Positions 36,111-48,931 of a DNA stretch of 64,000 nucleotides are shown in pieces (the stretch's first letter is position 1; each line of letters begins with the position of its first letter). The stretch lies in the NCBI RefSeq assembly GCF_018691265.1, contig NW_024881296.1, positions 2,143,779 to 2,207,778 on the forward strand, in the 5' to 3' direction. Origin of the DNA: Tyto alba (Eukaryota > Chordata > Aves > Strigiformes > Tytonidae). A program made the position numbers and the translations under genes. Below the pieces are notes generated by a model that saw nothing but the letters and a program-made list of their open reading frames with translations, searched no databases and was not told the origin of the DNA.

Positions 36111-39100
36111 AAAAAAATCAGTGTCCACAAAAGCACTAAGAAAAATGCTAATCGACTTGCACTAGGGCTAAGTATATATGTAGGAGTTATAAAAAAGAGC
36201 CCTTCTTACTTACTTTATAGCAGGGATAGCATCCCATTTTTCTGTCAGCAATGCAAAAATGTTATTTTCTGTCCTAGCCCAGCCTACCCTGCTGTCTTAC
36301 ACTAGGATGAGCTGGGGAAGTAATAGTGCAAAAGCTTTTCAGAGATACTCCATGTAAACAAAGCAGAGGTCTCTGTATTTTTCTCTGCTGTGTTCTCTTC
36401 TTAGAACTAACTTTTGCTCTTTTCATCAAACATAGCTCCAGGTAAGATGCTGTGATTTTAGTTGTTATTAGTGTCTGAAGCAGTTTTCCTGCATTCACTT
36501 GTTCCTGGCATTGAATATTCGCAGCAGAATTGTTTATTCTTTCACCCTCTTTTGTCTGATGTTATTGTGAAAACTGAAGAAGTGTCACAACTGTAGGGAC
36601 TTTCATGCAGGAATACAGTGACTTCCAAGTTCACTTTTAAACCTAGTGATATGAGTTTAAAAGAAACTATTAAAAACACTGAAACAGGGCATCTTTATTA
36701 GTAAGGCTAGCTGACTCAAATGATTTTATTAGAATGTTCTCTGCTATTTTGCTATTTTTCCTTGCATGTTAGATGCATACAGAAAGTCCTGTTAACCATC
36801 ATACAATCCATAGATCCATACTACCGCAAGAAGATTGCTCAGCTAAAGTTCACACAAAACAAAAGTGAAGTTACCCCAAAGGAATCTCTGTGTTTCAAGA
36901 CAATTTTATTGCTGAGTTTCAAATATTAAAACTCTCCCAGTTGTTAAATAAAGAGTGATGAGAAAATGCATGCAATTTTAATTTCCACTGGGATTATGCC
37001 TGGTGTAAGACAATCATGTTGTTAGATATTTTTCCAAAGACTAAAATGATATTATAGCATCTGTGAAGGATGTTATGAAGAGCAAGGTACTGAAATAAAA
37101 ATATTTTTATTCCAGATTTGCTACTTTTTATGCTTTTTGCTGAAATTGCTTGGATTAGAATTTATGCAAAGCTTTATTATCTAAGACACTTAAACTCAAC
37201 TTAGTTTAACTGATGTATCTATTAGCTTGCATATCTTGTAGTTAGTGAAGGCTTGATACATCAACTAAGGAGAATCCATGCAAGTCCAATGGATATTTAT
37301 AAAAAGTGACATAGCATTTTCTTGTTTACCCTCCCCAGCAGTGCCAAAGCAACAGTGTACTTTAAATTGGAAGCTGATGTTTATCATGCTCCCTGCAAAA
37401 CCACTGGTTAGTGGAATGGTGGGGTATTTGCAACGCCTGTGCGCTGCGTTTGTCCTCTGGGGGCTGATGGGATTTCAGGTGCTCTTAAAAGACATTTGTA
37501 GGGAGACTGAAAAATGGGGAATGACAGAGAGGAACGTTTAAAAACAAATTACAGTCTTAAATATAACTAGTTCATAATCCCTAGCTCATAATCAGGTCCT
37601 GAGAAACAGATATACCAGGTATGAAGTATCAGACTGTAATTGTGAAGAGGAATTTGCTTGGGAGGTAACTTTGGCTCTGTCTGGGAAAAAATTTAAAGGG
37701 ACTTACTAAACAGCTCCATTGTCAGAAAACTAAAAATGTCAACAGTGACTATGAAAGCATGCTGCTAGAAAAGTAAACATTACCTTGTTTGATTTTGTTT
37801 ATTGTTTTTCTTGTAAGATCCGTAAATCTTCCTAAAATGCTTCAACCTGGAGGAAGAAAATAACGCTAATGAAAACACTACCTGAAAAATGTGTCAGTTT
37901 TTGTAATTGAGGATAAATATGACAATATTGACAAAATTGACAGTAAATACTGACACCAATGTATGTTTTAGTTCCTGCACTTCTTTAAATGTGGCAAAGC
38001 AAAAAGACATGGGACCTGCCTTCTTCAAACTCATTTTCCTGCTCACACAAAGTTCCAGCTTTCAGGATCCTACAAAATACTTTTCTCCTTTTCTATTAGT
38101 ATTGTTACTCAGCAATCTACGTAGGACAAGGATGGGATAGAAGAAACACCGATTTTCATCTCACTCCACTTCCAGACTGTTTTTGCAAAGGAAACTGCTC
38201 TCCAGTAAATGTGTTATATAGCCAAAGTTTAGGTGAAACTAAATTTTTCCAAATCGCCTTATATTTGAATGTCCTGATACAGGTGTTTTCCAAGGGAGAT
38301 GTTCTAGAGGAATCTCCTAGGTTAGAGGGCAGTGTGTTTGCTTTGTGTTGATTCCTGTTAAATTGCAAACTTCTTCATGGAATGGGTAAAATCCAGGCAA
38401 GCAAATCATATTTGTGTGTTTTGCCCTAACACTTATCTGAGTGTAAGGAATGGGCAATGGTAGAAATTTCACCATTTATTCCTTGACAGGCAGCTGCATA
38501 GCTGAGAAGACCTGTGAGAGTGACATGGAGTTTATGTATCCTGGAGATATGGAGAAAAACAAAGGGAAATAGCAAAGAAAGGGGAGGTGAGGTAGCGTGG
38601 GGAAATTAAGCAGAAAAATCAGCAGTTACTGTAGCGGAACTATATTGCTAGTTCATTTTTTTTGGACTTGATTTAGAAAGAAAAATAATAGGCACATTTT
38701 TTCAGATTTATTATGTTTGGAGGTAGTACATTTAAGCAGAATAGACAGAGTGGGTGATATGAGTAAGAATCTAATGATAATAGGAATTAAGGGAAATTTC
38801 AAGGCCAACCAAGAGCGAGTGAGACAAACTCTCTGCTCTCCACATAATTGACAAAGTGGTGCCTCTTCCATTTCTGGACATTTTTAAAGACAAACTGGGA
38901 CAAAACAACACAAGAAAAGACAAAACAATGCCCAAATCAGGATCTAGGCAACAGTTCCAGCAAAAGCTGTTCCAAAGCCAAGACAACAATGGCAGCAAAT
39001 CCAAAAGCAGCAATATGGGCTCTAGGAGGCACTGCACCTTCTTCTTTTCTTCTGGCCTCCAACCAGAGCCGTCTGCAGGGTGTTAGTCTGCTTGGAGGCT

Positions 39101-42100
39101 GACAAGAAAGACCCTTACATTGACAAGCCCACCCAGCAATGAATAGATTCCTCCAGATCAATCCTATGTGACTCACACCCATGAGGAAGAGAGCTTATAA
39201 AGCCATTCCTACAGCCTGTAAACTTGGTAGTCTCCTTGTGGGTTTCTACAGGGCTGGCCCATGGTGTGGTAGCCCAATGCTCCATCTCTAAGGTTTCTCC
39301 AAAGACAACGCCAGCCCTTGACAGTTTTTGTAAACGGCATGAGAGTTTATCTAGGGATGCCAGAAAGCCTGTATCAGTTCCAATAGCGGAGCTCAGACCT
39401 ATGTGGGGGCATTACCACATATCAGGGAACCCATTTTTCCACCAAGTTCCACAGCCTGGGCTACAGCTTGCTAAATGGGTAGCAAAGGAGGGGTCAACAT
39501 CTGGCTCATTTCTTATAAATGGCCAACAAGAGGTTTTAAAACCTGTGGGGTCAGAAAATCTTTCTCTCCACTGTGCTTCAGAAATGCAATGCCACTTAAC
39601 CTGGTTCTTGATTTACCTTTACCATATCTGAAATCCCCAAGATTCTCAAATAATGTATAGGACACTATTACATGTGCAAGGACAGCAGTGAGTTACCTAA
39701 AAAATTAAGAGAAGATCATTGGAAACAGAACAGTTAGCATTTTACTATATGACACTCCAGTGGTCAAAAATGTAAATTGTTGAAACTAGAAACAATAACC
39801 AATTCTAAACATCTTTGTTGACTTCTGTGTAATACAGGGGGTTTCAGAGCTCACGCTAGTGTAAACAGGAAGTAAAGAAAAGCCAGTCCCTGAAATTGGA
39901 AATAGGACTTGGGAAAAGTCAGGTCCATTCCCCTCTACTCCTTAGGTTGTTTGTGCAAATGATGGACATATTTAAAGTCAAGTCTCAAACACAGAAAATG
40001 GGAGATTAATACTCTCTACTTCTGTCCTGCCTAATGAGATTGTAAGATCTCTCATTAACTGTTTGTCCCAGCCATAGCACAGCTGAGACCAGACCTCCTT
40101 TGGGGCCCCTCTACTTTACGATGCAATTAATGCACATAACCCTATGCCATTTAGAGTTCTCGAACCCTAATGTGTAATGTGTGCTGGGATGTCAGCTTTC
40201 TGGGATCAGCAGTGTCCCACTGGCAGCAGTCCTCCTTTCACTTTGCATCTTTTGCATCTACCTGTTCTTCTGTGTTATAACCCCGCTAAGCTCCTGAGTG
40301 CTGGAGCTGATGAAAAGCAAGAGCAGCCTTTTATAGGCCAGAGTAAAGCAGAGATGCACTAGGTAACTACTCACAGACATCCAATGGGCCAACTCTCCCT
40401 TATTTTACTTACAAAGGAAGGTTATGTGAAAAGAATGGTAAGACTCTCATCGATCTCAAGTGGGCCGGCACTTCTCATTCAAATAATGTCAGTGACATCT
40501 TTTGTTGGTGCAAGGAGGGTTTTGCTCAATCTTTCTGTCCCACCTCACCTTTTCCAAAGCCATTCCCATGTCTCCACTGAAGAGATTTCCAACCACAACT
40601 GCTCCATCACTAGATAAATTGCTTCTTTGTGCCAGAAAGATTTCATTCTATGTGTTTATTTAACCTGTGTAGCCCCAGGAACTACCATCTTATTTGCATT
40701 TAACAGGCAGTAGCAAGGCATGCAAAATCAAAGCTGTGTTCTGCTGAAACTGCAAGATGAAACACAAGAGCACTCCTAACTTCAGGGAGTTTTGTAGAGG
40801 GAAAATAGGAAGTGAAACAATTTTTTAAAATGTCCACTTTTGTAATGCATTAAAGCCCTCATTGCTTTTGCCAAAACTTCACTTTTAAGAAGAACCAGCT
40901 GTGGATTTGATTTCTATGTTTCTCAGCTATAAGTCAATAGAGGATGCAATTTTAAAGCACAAGACCTATAACATACAGTGTGAATCATCTCTTGTCTGCA
41001 TATAAGATAGCACAGATAGCTAACACACTTAGTGAAAGCTTTATCACCAAAGAAACACATTTATAAGCATTGAATCTAGCACCTTAACTTTTACAACTCA
41101 CTTTAAACTTTAAAAAAAATGCCAGCTGTAAATAAGTCCATACTCATAACTAGAAATATGTGGTATCCTTCACTCATGCCTATTTTAAGAATTACTCATC
41201 ACCTGTGAGTGGCAATGTGCAAAGCCAATTTGCAAAAGTTCAGAGCTTCTGGAGATTTGGACTCTGATCTACCTGAAGTTAATTGTTTCAGAGAGATAAT
41301 AATTTTTTGGTAATTATGTCCAACCAATCCATAAGTAACCCCTTACAGAATAGGTTTTATCTAGTGCCACTTGCTATTTCCTAAAGGTCATGGAATCTCT
41401 TTTTCTTACCTCTAACGGCTCACCTTTCCTGGGTGCACTATGGGGAAGCATAATTCCAGCAGAGTGGAAATTCAGTCAGCAAATGAGGCATCGACATAAA
41501 TATTCATGGGGGAAAAAAACTTTTGAAAAAATGTTGAGAAAAGAGTGTAGGTAAATCATAGTATCCTTGGGAGACCACTAAGATATGCACTGTCAATTTA
41601 CATGGATTTGCTTAAAATTTTGTCTGTAATTTAGGAAGTGCTATCATACTTTCTGACTTATCACCTTCTTGCCAGTATTTGGACATCTTTTGAGCACTGG
41701 ACACTTCATCAAGGACAGAATAGTTGCCCAGATGCCAGGCAGCACCCATCTGTCACATTTACAGTCTGGGAATTAGCAAGGGAAATCATTCCAGACTATT
41801 CAGAGAAATGTTTATGCCCCAGACAATATACAACAGTTGTTCAGTTTTTACAATGTGAATTTGACTTCCTGCCTAGGATTCTTTTCCCACTTTGCAAACC
41901 CAGGACCTGATATGAAGGCAGTCCATGGGAGAAGCACACTGAATTCAAAGGGACCATCTGCATGTACAAGGTTAAGTTTCTGCACAAGCGCCAGAAGAGA
42001 CACTGGGCATTATCTCAGGGTAGAGCCCCAGTGGAGTTCAGCACAACTTAATACAGCAATGATTCAGTTTCAAGAGAAAAATTGGAGGAAGAATTTTGAA

Positions 42101-42932
42101 AATGCTTGGTTATGACTTGTTCTGCTTGTGGCTGTGGTCACTGGTAACACTTTTATTGATCCTAAGAGGAAGAGAGGGAAGCTGATGCTATGTGCCTTTA
42201 GAAAGCCATCTCTGAAAACACACATTTAAAATATTTGACTCCTTGCAGTTAATCCTACAAGGACATACATTCGCAGAGACCTTTGTTTAATCAAGAATCC
42301 TCTGAGCTCAATTGATGTCTGGCTCCTGTCTGGTTCCATGAGACTAAATAGATACAAATAAATGGAGTCATTTGCCAACCTAGGACTCAAATCACCAGCA
42401 GACATCATAAAATCCAGTGCTCACAAGAGTCTAAGATACAAAATACCAGACTCTGGCACCCAAATTTGACCATTCAGTGAGGAATAAGATATAAAGGATT
42501 ACTTCAAAGACACTGACCATGAAGAAAAAGAACACCCACCAGTAGGTAATGATGAAATCTTGAACTTTCACACCACATCTCAGTAAATATTACCGCACTA
42601 TAATTGAGTTCATCAGGTTCCATGAGCATGCCCATACTTTCTTCTCCATTTCTGGATGATTTCCATTGGTGTTATGCAAAGGACACTACTGTCTACTGGG
42701 AGGTTGTCTGTGCTAACCCGAAGCACACTCTTTTCAACAGTTTATTTCACCCCTGTTTGTAGCTTTTCAGCTCTCAGATCTTCCCTAATGGGGACAGTGA
42801 CCAGAGGGATAGAAGATACATACCTTTTATAGGGACAAAATGAGGGGCAATGTTAAGGTTTATTCCTTTTTTTTCCTTTTTCTCTTTTCTAAAGAAAACC
42901 TTTTATTCAACCCCAATGTCATAAAAGAAGAT
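36111..42932. other. Noncoding DNA
   Basis: No gene, RNA or transposon is recognised. The longest frame (39224-39631, plus, 135 codons) has no known domain and starts at a non-ATG codon. Overlapping 76-90 codon frames on both strands at 38650-39180 are typical of chance openness in a slightly GC-richer patch. Confidence 0.5.
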
Positions 42933-43035
42933 GATGTCATAATTTATGATATTAAACTGGTTACTAAAATGTCATTACACAAGTGATGTTTTAATTGATG
43001 ATGTTAAACTGGTTAGCAGGAAAGTGTCAAGTGTC
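42933..43035. repeat. Two-copy tandem duplication, period 52 bp
   Basis: Copy 1 (42933-42984) and copy 2 (from 42985) share 'gatgt', 'taattgatgat'/'aatttatgat', the exact 'ttaaactggtta' and 'aaagtgtca'/'aaaatgtca'. The two copies are diverged, so the duplication is old. Confidence 0.6.
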
Positions 43036-45536
43036 ACTTTCATGACATAAACTGCCAGTTATGATTATATAATATCAATTATTCTTTGGAAAATTGCATT
43101 AGATCAGTTAGTTCTGAACCAATGTAGTTGGGGCAGGTTCATATTTTTTTTAAATGCTGTTCATCCAGTTCTCATTATTAGGAGTAAAATATACTTTGGA
43201 TGCAGTTTAGACTTTTATAACTCTCCCCTTGAAATATAATACCTACCTTTCTCTTTTGCCCTTTCAGCTGCCATCAGATCAACAGTGAGCTAAAAAAGAA
43301 AGCAGTGAGTTAAATTTTATAGCCTTCACTGAGCTTGCCTTGTTCTGTAATCTTACAGAAACCAAACTTTTGAGTTGAAGGTAGACAAAAATAACAAAAC
43401 ACAATTTTAATAGTATGTTAAATATAGAACATTAGGATTTGCTGACAGGATGTTGGTTACTATGAGCCCTTCTTTGACGCTGGATCTCCTAAAGCTTTAG
43501 CATCCAGCTGCTCTCCAAATTCCTCTAAATCTTATTCAGGCACAGAACCAAAAGAACATACTAATATCTGAAATGCATGTAGCCAGATCTTAAAAACTTA
43601 ATCCCTTCTAGGGATAGTTACAAGTAAAAGCAGCAAGTTTAGTCCATGTATACTCCCTGGGTCCAATATGAGAAGGCTGACTCACTGCTGATGCTGATCT
43701 GATCTAGCAAGTTTATAACATTTCCCTATGTCAAAGTTGCATTTTGTTCCTTGCTGTCAGTGACACATTGCTGGCTAACTGGCAAAGATATGCAGATGCC
43801 CCGATAACAAGTTAGATGTAACATAACAGAATGAGATTTTTATGGGAATTTCCCAGCTGAAATCTTATCTATTTTATAGGAGAACAAGTACATTCACATT
43901 AACGAGGGAGAAAGCAATAGGCAGGGCTATCTCTTGGTCAAGACTGTTGGATTTGTCTGAGTCTAAATAAGAGGATCTCCCCTATTGTAAAATGGCAAAA
44001 AAAAATACAAGGGAAGGATAAATGATGTACATCCATGCAACCACACCAAGCCTGAGAAACAGTGAGGACTCCAAAGTCAACAAAAGTTGGCTGCTAAATA
44101 AGCCACACTATTACTTTCCTGAACAACTTTGTGCTCAGACCAGTGTTGCTTTATAATGAAAGCTGGATGTGGAGATGACTAAAAGGGCCACACTTCTCTT
44201 CACTCCTAACTTTGATCAGACCAGAAGCCGCACTTCATGGGAGAGCTCTTGGAGGTTTGATCAAAGGATTGTGGAAGGTCCCAGAGAGGAGCTGCCATAG
44301 AGAGCTCACATCAGGCATACAAGCAATTCATCATATCACCCTAATTCACATAACAAGTCAGATAAAATCTAAGCATTAAAGTGTGCATGCTTGTTGACAT
44401 GACAGAAGGTTGAAATCCTGTGAAATAGATGCCTCTTATATGAAAGATGAGGATAACAATTTTTTCAAAGCCTTCGTAGGTTGAACCTGCCCATCCATGT
44501 AGTTGCTGCATCGTGGAAACACACCTATAGCGTGTGGCAGTACTGATGAATCCGAAACTGGGCTCCAGCTTACAAAAGCAAAAGTCCTTCTAACATTTCA
44601 TTGTAACTGAAAGAAGAGATCCAGACGCTGGTGGGTTTTTAAAAGTTATATCATAATTTATAATTGGTTGTTAATTAATGTCAGATCACAGTGGAATTCC
44701 TATGGAATTACAGAGTGGAGCCTCTTTAATTACCACTTTATAATTATAAATCTCATTGGAATGAAAAACACGGGAACTGTAATAAACGATGAAGATCTTG
44801 GAAGACTTCTTTTGACTAATAAAATCTTCATGTATGCGCCTTACGAATTTTTAGAACAGTAGTCTTCATTTTGGGCAAAAAACACTTTCCACGATGCAGA
44901 ATTCTCCTTGCATTATGCAAAAACAAAGAGAAAAAAAATCTTAAACATTCTTTCACAACTAGAGCAATTACATCTTGTGAAATTAAAAATACATCTCAGG
45001 TCTCTTAGCACTACATCTTGTAATCTGTGTACACCATTGATCACTAAGGTAAGACCTTTCCTGCTCTGTGGTTTTGTCATTCTCTGCTGATTTGCCTGCA
45101 AAAAGTCACAGAACTATCCCCGGCTGCAAAAGATCCTCTATGCAATCATACAGTAGAGGCCTGAAGCTTACTGTTCAGGTTATCATGATCTGTGCTGTAC
45201 TTGCATACAATCAAGGATGAGATGATTAGTACTGTGGATGTTCACTCTTAATTAAATGTACCCACAGCAGTTACTCCAACGTTCTGCTGCACACCTTTAT
45301 ACCTCCCCAAACACCTGTGGGTGGAGAATTACAACTATAACAGCTTTACACCAGTACCCTAAAGACCAAAAGCTGATGCAATATGTATCTTGTTGTGAAT
45401 TTATTCAATCGTCTTTTCCTCTTTTCAGTTTAACTTTGGGCTGGCTGAAATGAAACAGAAGTTGGGGTGCCTGCCACATGGAAGCAGCCTTATAAGAAGA
45501 GTTCCCAATGCAGGAACTCTGCAACACACACAGGAG
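43036..45536. other. Noncoding DNA with a TAATTA-rich segment
   Basis: No gene is recognised. At 44640-44860 there is an AT-rich stretch with several homeodomain-type core sites ('ttaattaatg', 'tttaattacc', 'ttataattataa'); see the findings. Confidence 0.45.
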
Positions 45537-45590
45537 GCAGGAGGAGGAGAAGGAGGAGGAGGCAGGAGGAGGAGAAGGAGGAGGAGGCAG
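45537..45590. repeat. 25-bp purine-rich tandem repeat, 2.2 copies
   Basis: The unit 'gcaggaggaggagaaggagg' plus 'aggag' occurs at 45537-45561 and 45562-45586, with a partial third copy. All purine except the C, it has strong strand asymmetry. It gives rise to spurious Arg/Glu/Gly-rich frames on the plus strand and a Pro/Ser-rich frame on the minus strand, which should not be read as proteins. Confidence 0.92.
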
Positions 45591-45599
45591 CTGCCTCCT
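45582..45599. repeat. 18-bp perfect palindrome at edge of purine repeat
   Basis: 'aggaggcagctgcctcct' equals its own reverse complement and contains a central CAGCTG E-box. It marks the switch from purine-rich to pyrimidine-rich sequence on the plus strand. Confidence 0.85.
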
Positions 45600-48500
45600 T
45601 GTCAGTGCCACCACATCATAGGACCCCAGCACAGACCTGTGCACACTCATCCTCTGCTCTTGGCCACAGTCATTCACAAGGAGCCCTTGGACCCTATCTC
45701 CAGATCTTGGTTGGAATGAGGAGGAAGATACCAATTTGAATTCAACAACTGTTTCAACAATTGGCTTTACTTTGTTGGTCAGCAGCAGGCCCTGAGCCTC
45801 ACCAGCTTGTTGGTATGTCCCAACAATCCCAGTCGCTTTCTCTTGTTCTCCAAACTGCTAGTTACTGCTTTCAGCCATCCTCCTAAGACTTCTCTTTCCT
45901 CCACAAGGACATGAGTAATTCGTATGTTGAGCCCCTCCTCTCCTGCTTCTAATAACATTGTTTTTCTCCGTTCCTCGCATTTTCCCCCAGTCCTCTCTTG
46001 GTTCTGTTTTTTCGTGCCTTTGAGGCTGCAGCCCCTCGCTTCTCCTCGTGTCTCATGTACAGGCGTGGGAATGTGTAAACCTGCCAATGTGCACTTTGTA
46101 AAAACTTGTTGCAGATCTGATGGGTTTCATTCTGTGAGCCAAGAAACCAGGCTTACAACATAATTGATACTAGCAAATTGAGAGAGGAACTATGGCCCCT
46201 ACCTAAAATAAAAGACAATCACAGGGAATTAAAGGTCATGGTATAAAGAACTGTGCAGAGGAACACTGGGAAATAAGAACAAATATAATACAGACTACAG
46301 TGTAGTTAAACCAGAGATGAATTTGCCTAAATAAAACATAAGAAACCTATTTCCTGTACTAATTACTCTACTTCTTAGAGAAGTGTAATGCTGGCATCAA
46401 CCTTCATACTAAATTGCACCACAAAACCCCAACACTTAACAGTGTTTTAGCTGACACATTAGGCAGGAATTTACCAATTTTTATTTTGCCTAGCTGTTGT
46501 TTATTCTCTGACAAATTTTCATTGAAGATTTTACCAAAGGGGGAGATGCTCCTTGAACAGCAGAACTGCTATTCAAGAGCTTTGAGAAGTAACCACACAC
46601 TATTATTTGATTATCTGCTTGTTTTTCATTCGAATTTCCAAAAGTATCCCTTTAGTAAATGCAGACCAGCAGCATCAACAGGGCAACTTCCCTACACATC
46701 CAGCGCTTCCCCTAGAGTATGTGGGTTACAGTCAGTAACATGGGCAAAAAGACAGCTTGTTTCTTCTCATTCATTTTGTCGGCAGAACAAAAACGATGGC
46801 ACATTAGCAACAGACTTTCATACAGACACTGGAATTAATCAGACTCGAGTTTGCCTTCCCTTAAATCACAGGGTCATGACAAAGGTGGGGAGAAGAATTT
46901 GCAGTTGTATCTTTGCAGGACTGCATTCCTAATTCTGCCCAAGATAACATAGTCCCAGTGCCTTGGATTGCTGGTTATTACGATCAACAACAGACACACA
47001 TACATATTCAGCGAAAGTGTTCGAACTCTCACATTTGTATTCATTTTACTTTGACTTGACTGAAATCATAAAAGGAATGTGTAAACGAGGATAGCCTGTT
47101 GCTGAAATGAAGTTGAATTTTTTCCCCACAGAAACTTGGGTTCATGACAGCTTTTTGTTGGGCAGGACATTAGCCTTTTGTAATTTATTGCTTTTAGATT
47201 AAATCTGGGGAAACTCAATATTGCAGTTGAATGATTAGAGCAATACCCCTCAGAGTAATAAATTTTCTTTGGTGCTGTGCATCTCCCGATCATGTTTCCC
47301 TTCTAATTACATTTACATAAATGATATTCTGCAAAATTAAATTAACATTCAAACCGTTACGCTGGCAAGGAGAGACAAAAATTAGTTACAAACTTACATC
47401 CCTAAAAAACCAAAATGACACCTTGTTCTTTCCAGAAACTGAATCACAGCTATCCCCCAAAGTGTCTCTTACACACTGATTATTCTAGTTGGTTAATCAC
47501 CGACCTAGACACTCTGCTCCCCCTCTCCGAAGTTTATAGTGTAAGGTCCTGCTTTCCACCGGGTCTCATTAAACAGAAGCAATTGGTGGCAATCCAAATT
47601 TGGTCAGCAAAGTGCTCTATTCAGAGCTAGATTTGATTTCTAACTTTGGCCACAGCCCTTCCTCAGGGCTTCCCTGTCTTGGCTCCTGCACGCCATTCCT
47701 CTCGTATGGAGCCAGAAGGTACTTGGCGGGGCTCCCTGTGAACTTAGACTTAGTGCCGCGCTAACACCCTCCTGACCAGGCTGAAGAAAGATGTTCTTCC
47801 TCCTCATGCATCCACACCACCACGCTGGCTGGCTAGCAGCGCCATGCTTCCCTGGGCTGCTCTCCAATTGATGCATGGGCACAGGGGCTCATGGAGCAAG
47901 TTTTCACTTGCCAAGGGGAGGGACCATTATCCTGAAGAGTTAAGAAAAAAAGGGTGCCAGCCTACTGCTGGCTGATGAAGCCGGTCTTCAAGCAGCTTTT
48001 CCAAGATCCAACGTTTAAATGGATTGTCATATGTAGTGTTGGTTTGCCTAAGGTCACCAATCTCCTGACTAGTCAATCTATTTTCTCAGCACTGTATGAG
48101 GAATGGTAGCTTTTAGAAGAAAAATCGTTTCCTAAGACCTACTTGGAAAGGCATCATTTTTGTCATCCAGTAGAGGATTTGGCCCTTCAGATACCCACAC
48201 ACTGTAAAGACAGTGTACATCCACCTCCTCTCTACTCTCTTTGGGTTGGGTTTTTGATGCCAAAAACAAACCATCAAAATACTTATGCAGAGAACACATG
48301 TCCTATTTTATCAGTGTGAGGCATCACTTGATTTTATTTGTTGACCATGCACCCACTACACTGAAAATCACAGTATTTCCATTCAGGAATTTGATTACAG
48401 AGCCATGACCCACCCTTCCTTATAGTAAAGAGCATATACCGTCATGTTTGTAGTGATATCAATTCTTAAGCAAGTGCACTCAAACCATTTTGAGGCATTA

Positions 48501-48870
48501 GTAACAAAAAAGTGAAAAAAAAAATCAATATTTGCTATAAGGCACATATGTATAGACATATATAGTCACATCTGGAACTAAATCTGTCAGCTGTCCTACA
48601 AGTGTGTCTATTTGAGTGTGAGTACCCTGTGTGTAAATTGGGCATATTTCGATACACCATCTGGAGAAAAGACTTAACATAAAAATGTCAAAGCTTGTGA
48701 TTAAATAAAAACTGTGTATATATGATACTGCTTTTCACTTTGAAACCTGGATGTTTTTAACATTTTAATTTTTGAAAACAAAGTTTGCATTCAGAGATTG
48801 AATCTCCTTATTGAAACTCACCAACATTTGCATTTTAGCATATTTCAGTTTACTTGGCAAAGAGATTACT
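45600..48870. other. Noncoding DNA, includes longest open frame of the window
   Basis: The plus-strand frame 46414-46932 (172 codons) begins at a TTG codon and has no recognisable domain. It is the longest in the window but not clearly beyond chance. The rest shows no gene. The AT-rich stretch 47060-47340 has the look of conserved noncoding DNA, which cannot be tested here. Confidence 0.45.
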
Positions 48871-48931
48871 GTTTTGTTTTGGTTTTGTTTTGTTTTGTTT
48901 CCCCCCCCCCCCCCCCCCCCAAAAAAAAAAA
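48871..48931. repeat. (GTTTT)n followed by C20 and A11
   Basis: A GTTTT repeat (48871-48900) abuts 20 C residues (48901-48920) and then 11 A residues (48921-48931). The adjacent pure runs are unusual, and the exact lengths may reflect sequencing or assembly error. Confidence 0.95.

Noticed and set aside
45450..45739. Arg/Glu/Gly-rich plus-strand frames (89 and 90 codons)
   Set aside because: They are translations of the GGA-type tandem repeat in two frames; composition is entirely explained by the repeat.
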